From Bradyrhizobium sp. AZCC 1610 (lineage in GTDB: Bacteria; Pseudomonadota; Alphaproteobacteria; Rhizobiales; Xanthobacteraceae): DNA of 64,000 nt. The stretch's first letter is position 1; each line of letters starts with the position of its first letter. Of this stretch, positions 9,000 to 17,891 are shown piece by piece. Both the position numbers and the translations under genes were made by a program. The DNA is taken from assembly GCF_036924515.1 (NCBI RefSeq), contig NZ_JAZHRR010000001.1, positions 5,489,001-5,553,000 of the forward strand, given 5' to 3'. The notes below the pieces were generated by a model. That model saw only the letters and a list, made by a program, of their open reading frames with translations, did no database searches and had not been told where the DNA came from.

Positions 9000-9890
9000 T
9001 CATCCGGTCAAAATCGATTTCAGCGCGTCGCGCTGCTCGATGATGTAATCGAAGAACGCGGCAATACGCGGCACGCGGCGGATGTCGGGATGCGTCAACA
9101 GCCGCCAGCTTCGCGTCAGTTCCGGAACAGGGCCGAGCACGCGGACCAGATCCGGCTCCGCGTCGCCGAGCGCCGTCGGCAGCGGCCCTAACCCTGCGCC
9201 GGATTTCACCGCGGAGACCAGGCCAAGCACACTGTTGTTGCGCACGGGCATCCTGGCCTCTGGTGCGACGTCCTTTAGCCACTTTGCGGCGCGGTGACCA
9301 GCCAGCGTCTCGTCGAAGCCTATGAGTAGATGTTGCGACAAGTCCTCGACGCGGTCGGGCTTGCCGCGACGCTCGACATAGTCACGGCTGGCATAGACGG
9401 CCCAGAACGAATCCGCGATCTTGCGCCCGATCAGCTCGTCGTCGGTATCGCCGGAGCGGAAGGCTATGTCCACCTCCCCCTTCGACAGGTCGAGATAGCG
9501 GTCGCTGGTGATGAATTCGACGCGCAGATGCGGATGGCGGGCATGAAATCGGTCGATCAGGCCCGACTGCGTCATGCGGATAACGATGGGCTCCGGGCAG
9601 GTGACGCGGATCGCGCCCTTCATGTCCTGCTCGACATCGGTTGCCCGCCGCTGGAAATCCCCGACCGCGGCCTCGATGCGTTCGGCAAAGGGTAACAGCG
9701 TGGTGCCGTATTCGGTCAGGCGATAGCCGCTCGCAGCCCGGGTCACCAGCGCCTGCCCGATCCGGCGTTCGAGCTCTTCGAGCCGGCGGTGCACGGTCGA
9801 CTGGCTGGTGCCAAGCGCCTTGCCAGCAGCAATCGTGCTGCCATGGCGCGCAACGGCGAGGAAATACTTCAAATCGTTCCAGTCAAACAT
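9000..9890 (-). CDS. LysR-family transcriptional regulator
   Basis: A 296-residue LysR regulator. The N-terminal winged helix (MFDWNDLKYFLAVARHGS, GTSQSTVHRRLEELERRIG) is followed by a periplasmic-binding-like effector domain (about 90-290). The ATG at 9890 fits the usual LysR start (MxWxDLxxFLAVA), although the frame stays open for 36 codons upstream. It converges on the hydratase and diverges from the cupin gene at 10010; the divergent cupin gene is the classical LysR target position. The effector is unknown. Confidence 0.9.
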   Translation of the reverse strand: MFDWNDLKYFLAVARHGSTIAAGKALGTSQSTVHRRLEELERRIGQALVTRAASGYRLTEYGTTLLPFAERIEAAVGDFQRRATDVEQDMKGAIRVTCPEPIVIRMTQSGLIDRFHARHPHLRVEFITSDRYLDLSKGEVDIAFRSGDTDDELIGRKIADSFWAVYASRDYVERRGKPDRVEDLSQHLLIGFDETLAGHRAAKWLKDVAPEARMPVRNNSVLGLVSAVKSGAGLGPLPTALGDAEPDLVRVLGPVPELTRSWRLLTHPDIRRVPRIAAFFDYIIEQRDALKSILTG

Positions 9891-10009
9891 GCGCCCATTA
9901 TGCACTTCTGGAGCCGGGCCTAGCAATCTTGCGGCTCCCGCGGTGGGGCCGTGCCGCTTAGGCTTTGGCATCGAAACAACGCGGCGATTGACGCACAAAG
10001 GAGCTATGT

Positions 10010-10441
10010 ATGCGCAGCCATCTCTTCCCGAGCAGCGCTCTGCTTGTCGGTCTCGCCTTCAGCAATCCGGCACTGGCGCAACAACACGGCGCGGCAGCGC
10101 CAAATCTCGCCAAGCCCAACATGGTGCTGCAGCAGGTCGTCGAGGGATTGCCCACCGGCGACAAGCAGACGGTGCGGGTCATGACCGCGACGTTCAAGCC
10201 GGGCGACAAGACCGTCTATCACACCCACCGCTTTCCGGTGACGGTCTATGTGCTGGAAGGCGCCTTCACCTTCGAGCTCGACGGCCGCCCGCCGGTCACG
10301 GTCAAGGCCGGCGAAGCGATGGTCGAACCGCCAAAGGTGCCGATGACCGGCTATAACCGCAGCACCACCGAGACGACCAGGGTCGTCATCTTCTATGTCA
10401 GCGCCAACGATACGCCGTTTCTGGACTTGCACTCGCACTAG
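10010..10441 (+). CDS. Secreted cupin-domain protein
   Basis: A 143-residue exported protein with a signal peptide (MRSHLFPSSALLVGLAFSN, probable cleavage at ALA-QQ near residue 23) and one cupin barrel. The metal-ligand motifs are visible: HTHRFPVTVYVLEG (motif 1, with two His and a Glu) and the P/G-rich motif 2 (about 100-125) where a second His is less clear. AAAGGAG precedes the start. It diverges from the LysR gene, across 119 bases, and may be its target. The function is unknown; many such proteins are periplasmic and uncharacterised. Confidence 0.85.
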   Translation: MRSHLFPSSALLVGLAFSNPALAQQHGAAAPNLAKPNMVLQQVVEGLPTGDKQTVRVMTATFKPGDKTVYHTHRFPVTVYVLEGAFTFELDGRPPVTVKAGEAMVEPPKVPMTGYNRSTTETTRVVIFYVSANDTPFLDLHSH

Positions 10442-10524
10442 GCGGCCTGCCGCGCGCGCGCGTCATCGAGATTATCCGCCCGGAGAAAAACTCAGGCTAT
10501 GCCCAATCCTGAAAGCATCATGCC

Positions 10525-10698
10525 CTAGTCTTCGTCCGGCTCACGCACGACCGGCGGTTCGTCGGCGGGGTCCTCTTCCTCTTCGTCCTCGTCCTCTTCG
10601 TCTTCAGGATCTCGGGGCGGCATCGTGTTGCCCATGATCACGAAGGGACTCCAGTCGATCAACCTGGTGGAAAATTCCTCTGATATGTGTGGGGTCAT
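10525..10698 (-). CDS. Small, extremely acidic protein
   Basis: A 57-residue protein. GAGGAG sits nine bases before the ATG at 10698, a strong start signal; a longer in-frame opening to 10779 lacks one. The first half is ordinary (MTPHISEEFSTRLIDWSPF), while residues about 30-57 are almost all Asp/Glu with Pro (EDEEDEDEEEEDP). There is no signal peptide or Cys. The low-complexity tail might bind cations or basic proteins, but nothing in the context shows this. Confidence 0.55.
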   Translation of the reverse strand: MTPHISEEFSTRLIDWSPFVIMGNTMPPRDPEDEEDEDEEEEDPADEPPVVREPDED

Positions 10699-10959
10699 GT
10701 TGTTGCTCCTCAGGTGTGGTCTCCCCCTTCGGCTCCGGTTTCCGCATGGACGGGTTAGCGCTGCACCTGGAGTTTTCACAAGGTGCCGTTAAGCAACATA
10801 GGACTCCATTCAGGCGCTTTGAAACAAGCGGATAAGTGACTGGGCGGTTCCCTGGTTCCAAAAGAACCTCTCCGCCGTGCCGTCAACGGATCGGGAACGA
10901 AAGTCCCCGCCGCGATCACGGGCTGTTCGCTGCTGAAGGCGGTACAGGCGGTTTAGGGT

Positions 10960-11014
10960 AGCGTTTTCGAGCGAAGCGGCTTCCGGTTCGCGTGAAGAAA
11001 ACGCGTCAAAAAAA
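10960..11014 (+). repeat. Dispersed repeat E, partial copy (GTTTTCGAGCGAAG / GCGTCAAA segment)
   Basis: Contains GTTTTCGAGCGAAGC, CCGGTTCGCGTGAAGAAAACGCG and TCAAA, segments also found at 60915-61030 and partly at 37065-37076. This copy lacks the GATTCAATC palindrome of the others. It abuts the stop of the MFS gene (11019). The rest of the 320-base gap 10699-11018 holds no gene that I can see. Confidence 0.5.
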
Positions 11015-11018
11015 GATT

Positions 11019-12317
11019 CTACGCCATCGCCAGCCGCTGTCGGGCGCGCATCAACAGCAGCAGCATGATGCCGATGTTGAGCGCGTTCCACGCCAGCCCG
11101 TTGGCGAACGCGGCGCCGTAGGAGCCGGTGGCGTCGAAGATCGCACCGGAAATCCACCCGCCAAACGACATGCCGAACACGGAAGCGAAGATCACGATGC
11201 CCACGCGTGTCGCGGCTTCCGACGCCGGCATCGCCTCGCGCACGATGATCGCGTAGCTCGGCACGATGCCGCCCTGGAACAGGCCGAACATCGCGGAGAT
11301 GATATAGAGCGAGGTCAGGCCGTCGAAGAACAGGTAGAACAAGAGCGCGGTGCCCTGCGCGACCGAACCGATCAGGAGCGTGCGGATGCCGCCGATCTTG
11401 TCGGCGAGAAAGCCACTTCCGATGCGGCTGATGATGCCGAACCCCAGCATCAGCGACAGCATTTCGGCGCCGCGTGCCACGCCATAGCCGAGATCGCCGC
11501 AATAGGCGACGATGTGAACCTGCGGCATCGACATCGCCACGCAGCAGGCGATGCCGGCGAGCGACAGGATCACCGTCAGCGCATTGGTGGAGAGCCGCAA
11601 ATCGACGCGCGGCGGGGCCGCGTTCTCGTGATCGCGCTGCGCTCCCGCCCCCATCAGCATGCGCAGGCCAACCAGCGCCAGCGTCATCGCCACCGCCGTG
11701 AAGATGCCGATCGCGATATGGCTGCTGCGCCAGCCCATCTGCTCGATGCCGAAATTCACCAGCGGCGGCCAGATCGTGCCGCCGATGTAGTTGCCGCTGG
11801 CGGCGATCGCGACCGCCAACCCCCGGTAACGGTCGAACCAGTGCGAGGCTTCCGCCATCAGCGGGCCGAAGGTCGCCGACGAGGAGAGCCCGATCGCGAA
11901 ATGCACCAGGATGAAGTGCCAGATCGAGGATGACATGCCGGCTACGATGTAACCCAGGCCCAGAATGCCGATGCCGAGCCCGATCGCGGTGACGATGCCG
12001 TAGCGATCGGTGATCTTGCCGGTGAGCACCCCGCCGGAACCGAATCCGAGCATCACCATGGTGAAGGCCAGCGAGGCAGCGCCCCGGCTCGCCCCAAACT
12101 CCGCCTGCACCACGGGGAGCGCGACCACCACCGACCACATGCCGACACTGCCGAGCGAACCGATCAGCACGGCCACGGCAAGCCGGGTCCATGCCCGACG
12201 CGAATCGGGAACGAACAGGTCGGAATCTCGGGTGATTTCAGAAGAAATTGCCACGGCGCGCGCAACTTCGGGGGCAAATCGCCTAACGTCAAGCCACATT
12301 GCCGCGATATTGGGCAT
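11019..12317 (-). CDS. MFS transporter (monocarboxylate/oxalate-formate-type)
   Basis: A 432-residue, 12-helix major facilitator protein in the inner membrane. A ~40-residue cytoplasmic N-tail precedes helix 1 (TRLAVAVLIGSLGSVGMWSVVVALP). The loop 2-3 signature is seen as GGVLTGKITDRYG, and its repeat in the second half as GFLADKIGGIRTLLIG. The GLSSSATFGPLMAEASHWFDRYRGLAVAIAASG region is typical of the oxalate:formate antiporter/monocarboxylate group (OFA/MCT-like). The substrate is unknown. Transcribed alone; its 3' end touches a dispersed repeat. Confidence 0.92.
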   Translation of the reverse strand: MPNIAAMWLDVRRFAPEVARAVAISSEITRDSDLFVPDSRRAWTRLAVAVLIGSLGSVGMWSVVVALPVVQAEFGASRGAASLAFTMVMLGFGSGGVLTGKITDRYGIVTAIGLGIGILGLGYIVAGMSSSIWHFILVHFAIGLSSSATFGPLMAEASHWFDRYRGLAVAIAASGNYIGGTIWPPLVNFGIEQMGWRSSHIAIGIFTAVAMTLALVGLRMLMGAGAQRDHENAAPPRVDLRLSTNALTVILSLAGIACCVAMSMPQVHIVAYCGDLGYGVARGAEMLSLMLGFGIISRIGSGFLADKIGGIRTLLIGSVAQGTALLFYLFFDGLTSLYIISAMFGLFQGGIVPSYAIIVREAMPASEAATRVGIVIFASVFGMSFGGWISGAIFDATGSYGAAFANGLAWNALNIGIMLLLLMRARQRLAMA

Positions 12318-12384
12318 GCAGATGTGGAGGGACAGCGTCCCTCAGTGCCTTGGCTCAATCGGCGCTTGGCATTAGCTTGTCGCT

Positions 12385-12840
12385 ATGTTCGTTCGCTTGA
12401 CGAGACGGAAGCGCGTCAAGGCGGGGTGGTTTGCCGCCCTGCTCTATCTGTTTTGCGTGCTCGCGCCGGGTGTTGCGCTCGCACTTGGCGATGCCGCGTC
12501 ATGTCTCGTGCACCAGTTCGGAACGGCCGCCACCATGCACGTGCATGAGGGTGCTCAACCGCAGCATGCGGCCTCGCACCAGCATCATGAGATGCAAGCG
12601 GATCAGCATGCGATGCATCGCGCCGATGTCGGCCACGCCGTCCCCGGGCACGCCAAGCATCAGCATGACGGCAAGGGCTCTATGGGTCCGTGCTGCGCCA
12701 TGCTGTGCGTTTCGGCGATCGCCGCCGATCCGCCTGCGGTTGAAAAGCCCTCGCCGCCGATCTCGCTCTGCGTCTCCGAGAATTTTCAGCGCCTGCCGGA
12801 CAAGGCGCCCCCTCTGCTCTACCGCCCTCCCATCGCCTGA
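12385..12840 (+). CDS. His/Met-rich secreted protein, putative metal-binding
   Basis: A 151-residue protein with a basic N-terminus and a hydrophobic segment (about 15-35, AALLYLFCVLAPGVALALG) that should act as a signal peptide. Residues about 50-100 are packed with His and Met (HVHEG, HQHHEMQADQHAMH, HAKHQHDGK), followed by a Cys cluster (CCAMLC). This is the composition of periplasmic copper or other metal-binding proteins. It lies 145 bases upstream of the cupredoxin gene on the same strand, supporting a copper link. No established family name can be given. Confidence 0.65.
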   Translation: MFVRLTRRKRVKAGWFAALLYLFCVLAPGVALALGDAASCLVHQFGTAATMHVHEGAQPQHAASHQHHEMQADQHAMHRADVGHAVPGHAKHQHDGKGSMGPCCAMLCVSAIAADPPAVEKPSPPISLCVSENFQRLPDKAPPLLYRPPIA

Positions 12841-12985
12841 CCTGACGTAACGACGCCGGCAGCCGCGCTTGCGACAGCGTACGCATGCCCGTGGTCCGTC
12901 AGAGAATTCAATCATGTCTGCGCAGTTCACGGCGTCTCGCGCCGTTGCGCAGCGCATTCGGAAAAAGCACGAGAAGGAACATCGA

Positions 12986-13447
12986 ATGAAAACCATTGTG
13001 ACGATCCTGCTGGCGCTAACAGCGCTTTCAGCCCTGCCGCCTCTGGCCCACAGCCATGAGCAGCACGCCCACCAAAGCTATGCGGCGGGCGAGCCCGGCG
13101 ATTCCAAACAGCCTTCCCGCACCATCGAGGTCGGGATGAGCGAGATGGCCTACGCGCCCGCCCGCATCGAGGTGAAGCGCGGCGAACAGATCCGCTTTGT
13201 GATCCGCAACACCGGCGCCGACGATCACGAATTCCTGCTCGCCACCGCGGAAGAAAATCTGAAACACGCCAAGGCGATGATGGAGAACCCGCATATGGAA
13301 CATGACGAACCGAACGGCGTTCGGCTTGCACCGAAGAAATCGGCCGAGATCCTCTGGAAGTTCACTCACGCCGGCACGTTCGAATATTCGTGCCTGATCC
13401 CCGGCCATCGCGAGGCCGGCATGGTCGGCCAGATCCTGGTGAAATAG
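12986..13447 (+). CDS. Cupredoxin-domain (plastocyanin/azurin-like) periplasmic protein
   Basis: A 153-residue exported blue-copper-type protein. After the signal peptide (MKTIVTILLALTALSALPP, cut near LAHSH) and a short His-rich segment comes a cupredoxin fold. Type 1 copper ligands are visible as His in DDHEFLLA, Cys in EYSCLIPGH, His in the same motif, and Met in REAGM. GAGAAGGAAC precedes the ATG at 12986; the frame is open for 39 codons upstream without a good site. With the His-rich gene it probably forms a copper-handling unit. Confidence 0.85.
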   Translation: MKTIVTILLALTALSALPPLAHSHEQHAHQSYAAGEPGDSKQPSRTIEVGMSEMAYAPARIEVKRGEQIRFVIRNTGADDHEFLLATAEENLKHAKAMMENPHMEHDEPNGVRLAPKKSAEILWKFTHAGTFEYSCLIPGHREAGMVGQILVK

Positions 13448-13568
13448 GTCCGGTGAAATGAGCTACAGGTAAAGCGAAGGCGGCAAGCTGCGCAAAAGTT
13501 TCCTGTTTTCGTCGCCCCTGATCCACTACAACCGGGTCCAATCCGAAAGCTGGGAAAACGAGACCGCC

Positions 13569-14621
13569 GTGCAAAGGATCGAACATCAAGGTTTCCTGTT
13601 GCTGCTCACAGCCGTCACGCTGGCGTTCGCCTGGGTGCTGTACCCGTTCTATGGCGCTGTTCTCTGGGCGATCGTCGTGGCGGTGCTTTTCGCGCCGGTC
13701 TATCGAAGGCTGCTGCAATCGATGCAGGGCAGACCGAGCCTGGCAGCCGCGGTCACCGTTCTGATCATTATCGCCATCGTCATCCTGCCGCTTACAATGA
13801 TCGCAGCGTCGCTGGTGCAGGAGGCGTCAAGCCTTTTCGCAAAGATCCAGTCGGGAGAGTACAATTTCGGCAGCTACCTGCAGCGGATATTCGACGCCCT
13901 GCCGGCCTGGGCCACCGGATTGCTCGAGCGGCTCAACCTCGCCGATTTTTCGGCGCTACGCGAAAAGCTCGCTTCCGGCCTCATGAAGGGCGGGCAGGTT
14001 CTCGCCCCGCAGGCCCTGAGCATCGGGGTGAACACGTTCGATTTCGTGATCCGCCTCGGCATCATGCTTTATCTGCTGTTCTTCCTGTTGCGTGACGGCA
14101 GGGCGCTGGCAGAACGGATCAGGGATGCCATTCCGCTGCGCGGCGAGCAGAAGGCGGCGCTGTTCGCCAGATTCGCCGACGTCGTTCGCGCGACCGTGAA
14201 GGGCGGCATTCTCGTCGCGATGGCGCAAGGCACGCTCGGCGGCATCGCGTTCTGGTTCCTCGGAATCCACGCAGCGCTGCTATGGGCCGTGCTGATGGCG
14301 TTCCTGTCGCTGATCCCTGCGATCGGCGCCGCGCTGGTCTGGCTTCCGGTCGCGATCTACTTCCTGGCCGCCGGGGCCATCTGGCAGGGGATCGGATTGA
14401 TCCTGTATGGCGTGCTCGTCATCGGACTGGTGGATAATCTGTTGCGTCCCTTCCTGGTCGGCAAGGGCTCGAAGCTGCCGGACTACGTCGTGCTGATCTC
14501 CACGCTGGGCGGCATCGAAGTGTTCGGCCTGAACGGTTTTGTCATCGGGCCCTTGATCGCGGCGATGTTCATGGTGAGTTGGGAAATATTCGCCGTATCG
14601 AGGGCGGGCGTCAGGGGATGA
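13569..14621 (+). CDS. AI-2E family transporter (PerM/YdiK-like permease)
   Basis: A 350-residue inner-membrane protein of the AI-2E exporter-like family (PF01594). Two hydrophobic helices at the N-terminus, a ~100-residue soluble part, and about five or six further helices are seen. The family segments GILVAMAQGTLGGIAFWFLG and GLVDNLLRPFLVGKGSKLPDYVVLIS, near the C-terminus, are clear. It likely begins at GTG 13569. Known relatives export autoinducer-2 or run as Na+/H+ or solute exporters, so the substrate cannot be assigned. Confidence 0.85.
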   Translation: MQRIEHQGFLLLLTAVTLAFAWVLYPFYGAVLWAIVVAVLFAPVYRRLLQSMQGRPSLAAAVTVLIIIAIVILPLTMIAASLVQEASSLFAKIQSGEYNFGSYLQRIFDALPAWATGLLERLNLADFSALREKLASGLMKGGQVLAPQALSIGVNTFDFVIRLGIMLYLLFFLLRDGRALAERIRDAIPLRGEQKAALFARFADVVRATVKGGILVAMAQGTLGGIAFWFLGIHAALLWAVLMAFLSLIPAIGAALVWLPVAIYFLAAGAIWQGIGLILYGVLVIGLVDNLLRPFLVGKGSKLPDYVVLISTLGGIEVFGLNGFVIGPLIAAMFMVSWEIFAVSRAGVRG

Positions 14622-14915
14622 CGCCGGCGGCAGAGCGTGAGGCGCGGTTCTGATGCAACGTTGGAACCGTCCGCCGCTTCATCGGTTTGCAACCCGCAGC
14701 AAAAGTGCTTTCTCTGGCGGACCGTCCGGTTTCAATCCAGGCGTCCCCAGCGCAAACGCCGTCACGAGCAGCACGATGCTCGCACAGATGATATGCAGAC
14801 AGAGACGATCCATTGGCATTAACGAGCGAGTGTGCCTCCCGTTCCCTGGAACCGGATGGTTTATTGCGACGGGATCCAACATTTGTTGTGGTTTCAGTCC
14901 ACCCATCCTGCACAT

Positions 14916-15758
14916 CTACCCCAGCTCAAAGCTGGTGACGCCGAACACCCGCTCCAGCCGCAGCGGCGGAATCGCGCCGGTATACATGCGGGCGGTCTCG
15001 AACACCGGCGCGAGCCCAAAGTCCTGCGCCAGCGCGATCGCCTCGCCGTTGATGCCAGGCACGTCCAGAAAAATCTCCCCGCCGCCCACCCTGGCGAGCA
15101 AAGCGGACAGCACCGTTTCGGCGATGGCGCGGTCGTCGGCCACCAGCGGGCCGACCTTAAAACCCTTCCGGCACGGACGGATCACGCCCCAGCCGGCAAG
15201 CCGGCCATCGCGCACGATCGCACAACCGGCATGTCCGGCCGCGCCGATCCAGGACCGCAGGAACGCCGGCCGCGGCGCCGGAAACACGATGGCGTCATCC
15301 GCCTCGACAGCCGCGAACGGGACATCGGACAAGGCAATGACGCCGGCCTGCGGCGCGGCGGGCGCCGCAACCGTGCCGCCGTAGCGGACATTGGCGTAAG
15401 CGAGCGCAAACCCGGACTTTCTGTAATTGTCCTGCTGCGCTGTCACGCCATCGAGCCCGATCACGCGTGGACCGGCATGGGAGATGGCCGCATTCCATAT
15501 GCGCAGCCCATAACCCTGCCCGCGCAAATCCGCTCGTACGATGTAGAAGCCGAGAAAGGCAAAGCGCGCGCCGTAGTTGACACAGGACACGGTCGCGGCC
15601 GGCGCGCCATCGAGCTCTGCGATGAAGAAGCCTTCGGGATCGACACAGGCAAAACAGGCGGCGTCGGCGAGACCCGGATTCCAGCCTTCGGCTGCAGCCC
15701 ACTCCATGGCGAGCGAGATTTCGTCGGGCCGCATAGTTCGGATGGTGAAGGCGTTCAT
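14916..15758 (-). CDS. GNAT N-acetyltransferase with a second acetyltransferase-like domain
   Basis: A 280-residue protein. The first ~135 residues form a GNAT fold with the acetyl-CoA loop in RADLRGQGYGLRIW. The C-terminal half (about 150-280; GWGVIRPCRKGFKVGPLVAD) matches the second domain found in GNATs of the YitH type (Acetyltransf_18). GAGGATC precedes the ATG at 15758. Substrate unknown. The gap between this gene and the AI-2E gene (14622-14915) has no gene that I can support. Confidence 0.85.
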   Translation of the reverse strand: MNAFTIRTMRPDEISLAMEWAAAEGWNPGLADAACFACVDPEGFFIAELDGAPAATVSCVNYGARFAFLGFYIVRADLRGQGYGLRIWNAAISHAGPRVIGLDGVTAQQDNYRKSGFALAYANVRYGGTVAAPAAPQAGVIALSDVPFAAVEADDAIVFPAPRPAFLRSWIGAAGHAGCAIVRDGRLAGWGVIRPCRKGFKVGPLVADDRAIAETVLSALLARVGGGEIFLDVPGINGEAIALAQDFGLAPVFETARMYTGAIPPLRLERVFGVTSFELG

Positions 15759-15998
15759 GGACGGCGATCCTCGCGCATGTGTGTCTTCAGTCGTCATGAC
15801 GAAAAGCGAAACGACGATTTGTTCCCCGAAGATTGCACTACGTCTTGCGCGTCCTCTGCTCGTGATGCAGATGCGCAGATGTGCGCAGTCCAGAAATGGC
15901 ACACTTCTTCGCGAAGAATATCATTGCGCCCTGCGAATTGTTTAGCGAAAATTAATCATGTTGGCTGGCGCGGCTCTGCGTTGTTGGAGGCTTCACAC

Positions 15999-16421
15999 AT
16001 GTACCGATCATCGCTCACGCTGGCCTTTGTTGTGCTGTACTCCGCGGCTGGCGCGGCCAGCGACCTGTCATCCGTCTACGTGGCGCCGGGCGGAATCTAC
16101 GCGCCTTCCGCTGATGTCTATGTGCGTCCGGGACCGGCCCATCGACCTTACGCGGAACCCGGTTACGGATATCGGCAGCCCTCTTATGGGACGCCGGGCT
16201 ATCCATACCGTGCACCGGCATCTGTCTATGGCGAGTACGGACCGGCCTACGCCGCCCAGCCGGTCTATGTCGACCGCGAGCGTCACTACGCTCGCGAGCG
16301 CTACTACGCGCAGGAATACGACTATGCGCCGGAATATGCGCCGAGGCCGCCTCTGCCAGTGCCCTACCGTGCGCGGGCGCGATGCGACGACGGCTATGGC
16401 AGGTGGGCTTACTGCGAGTAA
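15999..16421 (+). CDS. Secreted Tyr/Pro-rich protein of unknown function
   Basis: A 140-residue protein with a signal peptide (MYRSSLTLAFVVLYSAAGAA, cut near residue 20). The mature part is dominated by Tyr, Pro, Arg and Gly, with irregular repeats (YAEPGYGYRQPSYG, RERHYARERYYAQEYDY). TTGGAGG sits eight bases upstream of the ATG. The C-terminus CDDGYGRWAYCE has a Cys pair that could form a disulphide. No family is recognised; such proteins are frequent in rhizobial genomes and may coat the envelope. Confidence 0.65.
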   Translation: MYRSSLTLAFVVLYSAAGAASDLSSVYVAPGGIYAPSADVYVRPGPAHRPYAEPGYGYRQPSYGTPGYPYRAPASVYGEYGPAYAAQPVYVDRERHYARERYYAQEYDYAPEYAPRPPLPVPYRARARCDDGYGRWAYCE

Positions 16422-16430
16422 AGCACGTAG

Positions 16431-16517
16431 GTAGGATGGGTGGAGCGCAGCGATACCCATCACTCTCTGCGCACGCTGATTGATGGGTTTCGCTTTCGCT
16501 CTACCCATCCTACGCGG
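16431..16517. repeat. Dispersed palindromic repeat, family A (GGATGGGTGGAGCG)
   Basis: The ends GTAGGATGGGTGGAGCG and CGCTCTACCCATCCTAC pair as inverted arms around a second arm pair (GATACCCATC / GATGGGTTTC). It fills the space between the Tyr-rich gene and the PepSY gene. Relatives occur at 23901-24052 and, as a half copy, at 26046-26103. Confidence 0.6.
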
Positions 16518-16539
16518 CCGCGGAACGCGCTCGACAGAG

Positions 16540-17830
16540 CTATTCCGCGGGCGCGAGCTGTCCGGTCGAACGTGTGGCAGCAGTCTCGCGCCTCCGGACA
16601 CGAGCACGGCGCTTGCGCCACCAGATCACGACGCCTGTCACCGACAGCACCGCGACCACCAGCCCCATGATCGAAATCAGGATGCGGCCGGGCAGGCCGA
16701 CGATGCGGCCGGAATGCAGCGGGAATTGCGCCTGCACGAAGATATCGGCTGGTGTGCCGACCCACGGCAGTCTCGCGCCGATCGGGCGGCCGTCCTCGCT
16801 GTCGTAATACAGCTGCGCCGGGCCGACGCCGCCGGCACCATGATCGTCGCCGGGGTGGAAGAAGGCCGCGGCATATACGCCGTGGGCCGGGCCGTAATTG
16901 ATCGAGCCGACCGGCGTGGTCCATCCGCGGCTCTTGCCGTCGGCCGCCGCACGCGCGGCGATATCCGCAAACGTGACCTTCGGCTCGATCGGATCGTCGA
17001 GATGCCGATAAGGACGCTGCTCATACGGCGTCGGGGTGTAGTCCGACACCGTCTTCATCAGGGGCGAGAACACCTCGAAATACAGGTTGAGCGAGAACGC
17101 CGTAAAGGCGATCACGAACAGCAGCGCCCAGGTCCACAGGCTGAAGGCCCGGTGGATATCGAAGTTGATTCGATAGGTGCTGCCCGAGGTCTTGATCTTC
17201 CAGGCCGGCGCCCAGCGCGCCCACAAGCCGCGGCCGAGTTCGCGCTCAACGGCAGGCGCGCGCTCTGCTTTGGCGCGGCGACGGGACGGCAGCGTCAGAT
17301 AGAAACCGACGAAGCAATCGATGGTCCAGATGATGGCGATGACGCCAAGTATGCGCATGCCCCAGCGATCACTGCCCCAGAACTCCGGAATATGCATGGT
17401 GTAGTGCAGCTTGTAGAGGAACGAGACGAAGTTCTCACGCGTCACCGGCCAAACCGCCCCCCAGTAGCGCCGCCCGAGTTCCGCGCCGGTGTTGGGATCG
17501 AGGAATATCTGATGTGTAGTCGAGGTTGAACCGCTTGCCGGTGGCCGGGTCGATCCGCGGCAGCACGAAGAACCACAGCGAGTGGCCTTGTTCCGGCGTC
17601 ATGAACATGTGGATGACGCGGGCGCGCGGATCGCGCTGCTCGATCAGCTTGACGAGGTCGACAGATGGAATCGCGGGGCCGCTGCTGGTCACATCGAACA
17701 GATGCTTGTTCAAGAGGTCGTCGAGCTCGTGATCCCACGAGATGATCGCGCCGGTGATGCCGGAAAAAAGCAGAAAGCCGGCGGTGAGAAGTCCGGCCCA
17801 GCGATGCAGTCGCCCGAAGATCGATCTCAT
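16540..17830 (-). pseudogene. PepSY-associated TM-helix protein, interrupted by a +1 frameshift
   Basis: A PepSY-TM family inner-membrane protein (about 429 residues if joined), often next to TonB-dependent siderophore receptors and thought to act in periplasmic iron reduction. The first frame (17830 to about 17516) has the first helix and PepSY start (GRLHRWAGLLTAGFLLFSG); the second (about 17514 to 16540) has KLHYTMHIPEFW, three more helices and the final PepSY-type turn. Frame 1 reads ...FNLDY; frame 2 continues HQIFLDPNTGAELGRRYWG as in intact relatives. One extra base near 17513-17517 explains the break. It lies 61 bases after the TonB receptor on the same strand. Confidence 0.8.
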
Positions 17831-17891
17831 GGCCTTCGCCCCGTTGGGGTTGCCTCAGTTATCAAAGTCGTCGCAGTGTGTCGCGGCCCGT

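Noticed and set aside
10810..12192. 460-codon minus frame overlapping the MFS gene
   Set aside because: Arg/His-rich shadow; the MFS frame has clear transmembrane helices and motifs.
14679..14813. 44-residue minus-strand frame with a hydrophobic N-terminus (MDRLCLHIICASIVLLVTAF)
   Set aside because: No ribosome binding site ahead of it and no other support; left as unproven in the 294-base gap 14622-14915.
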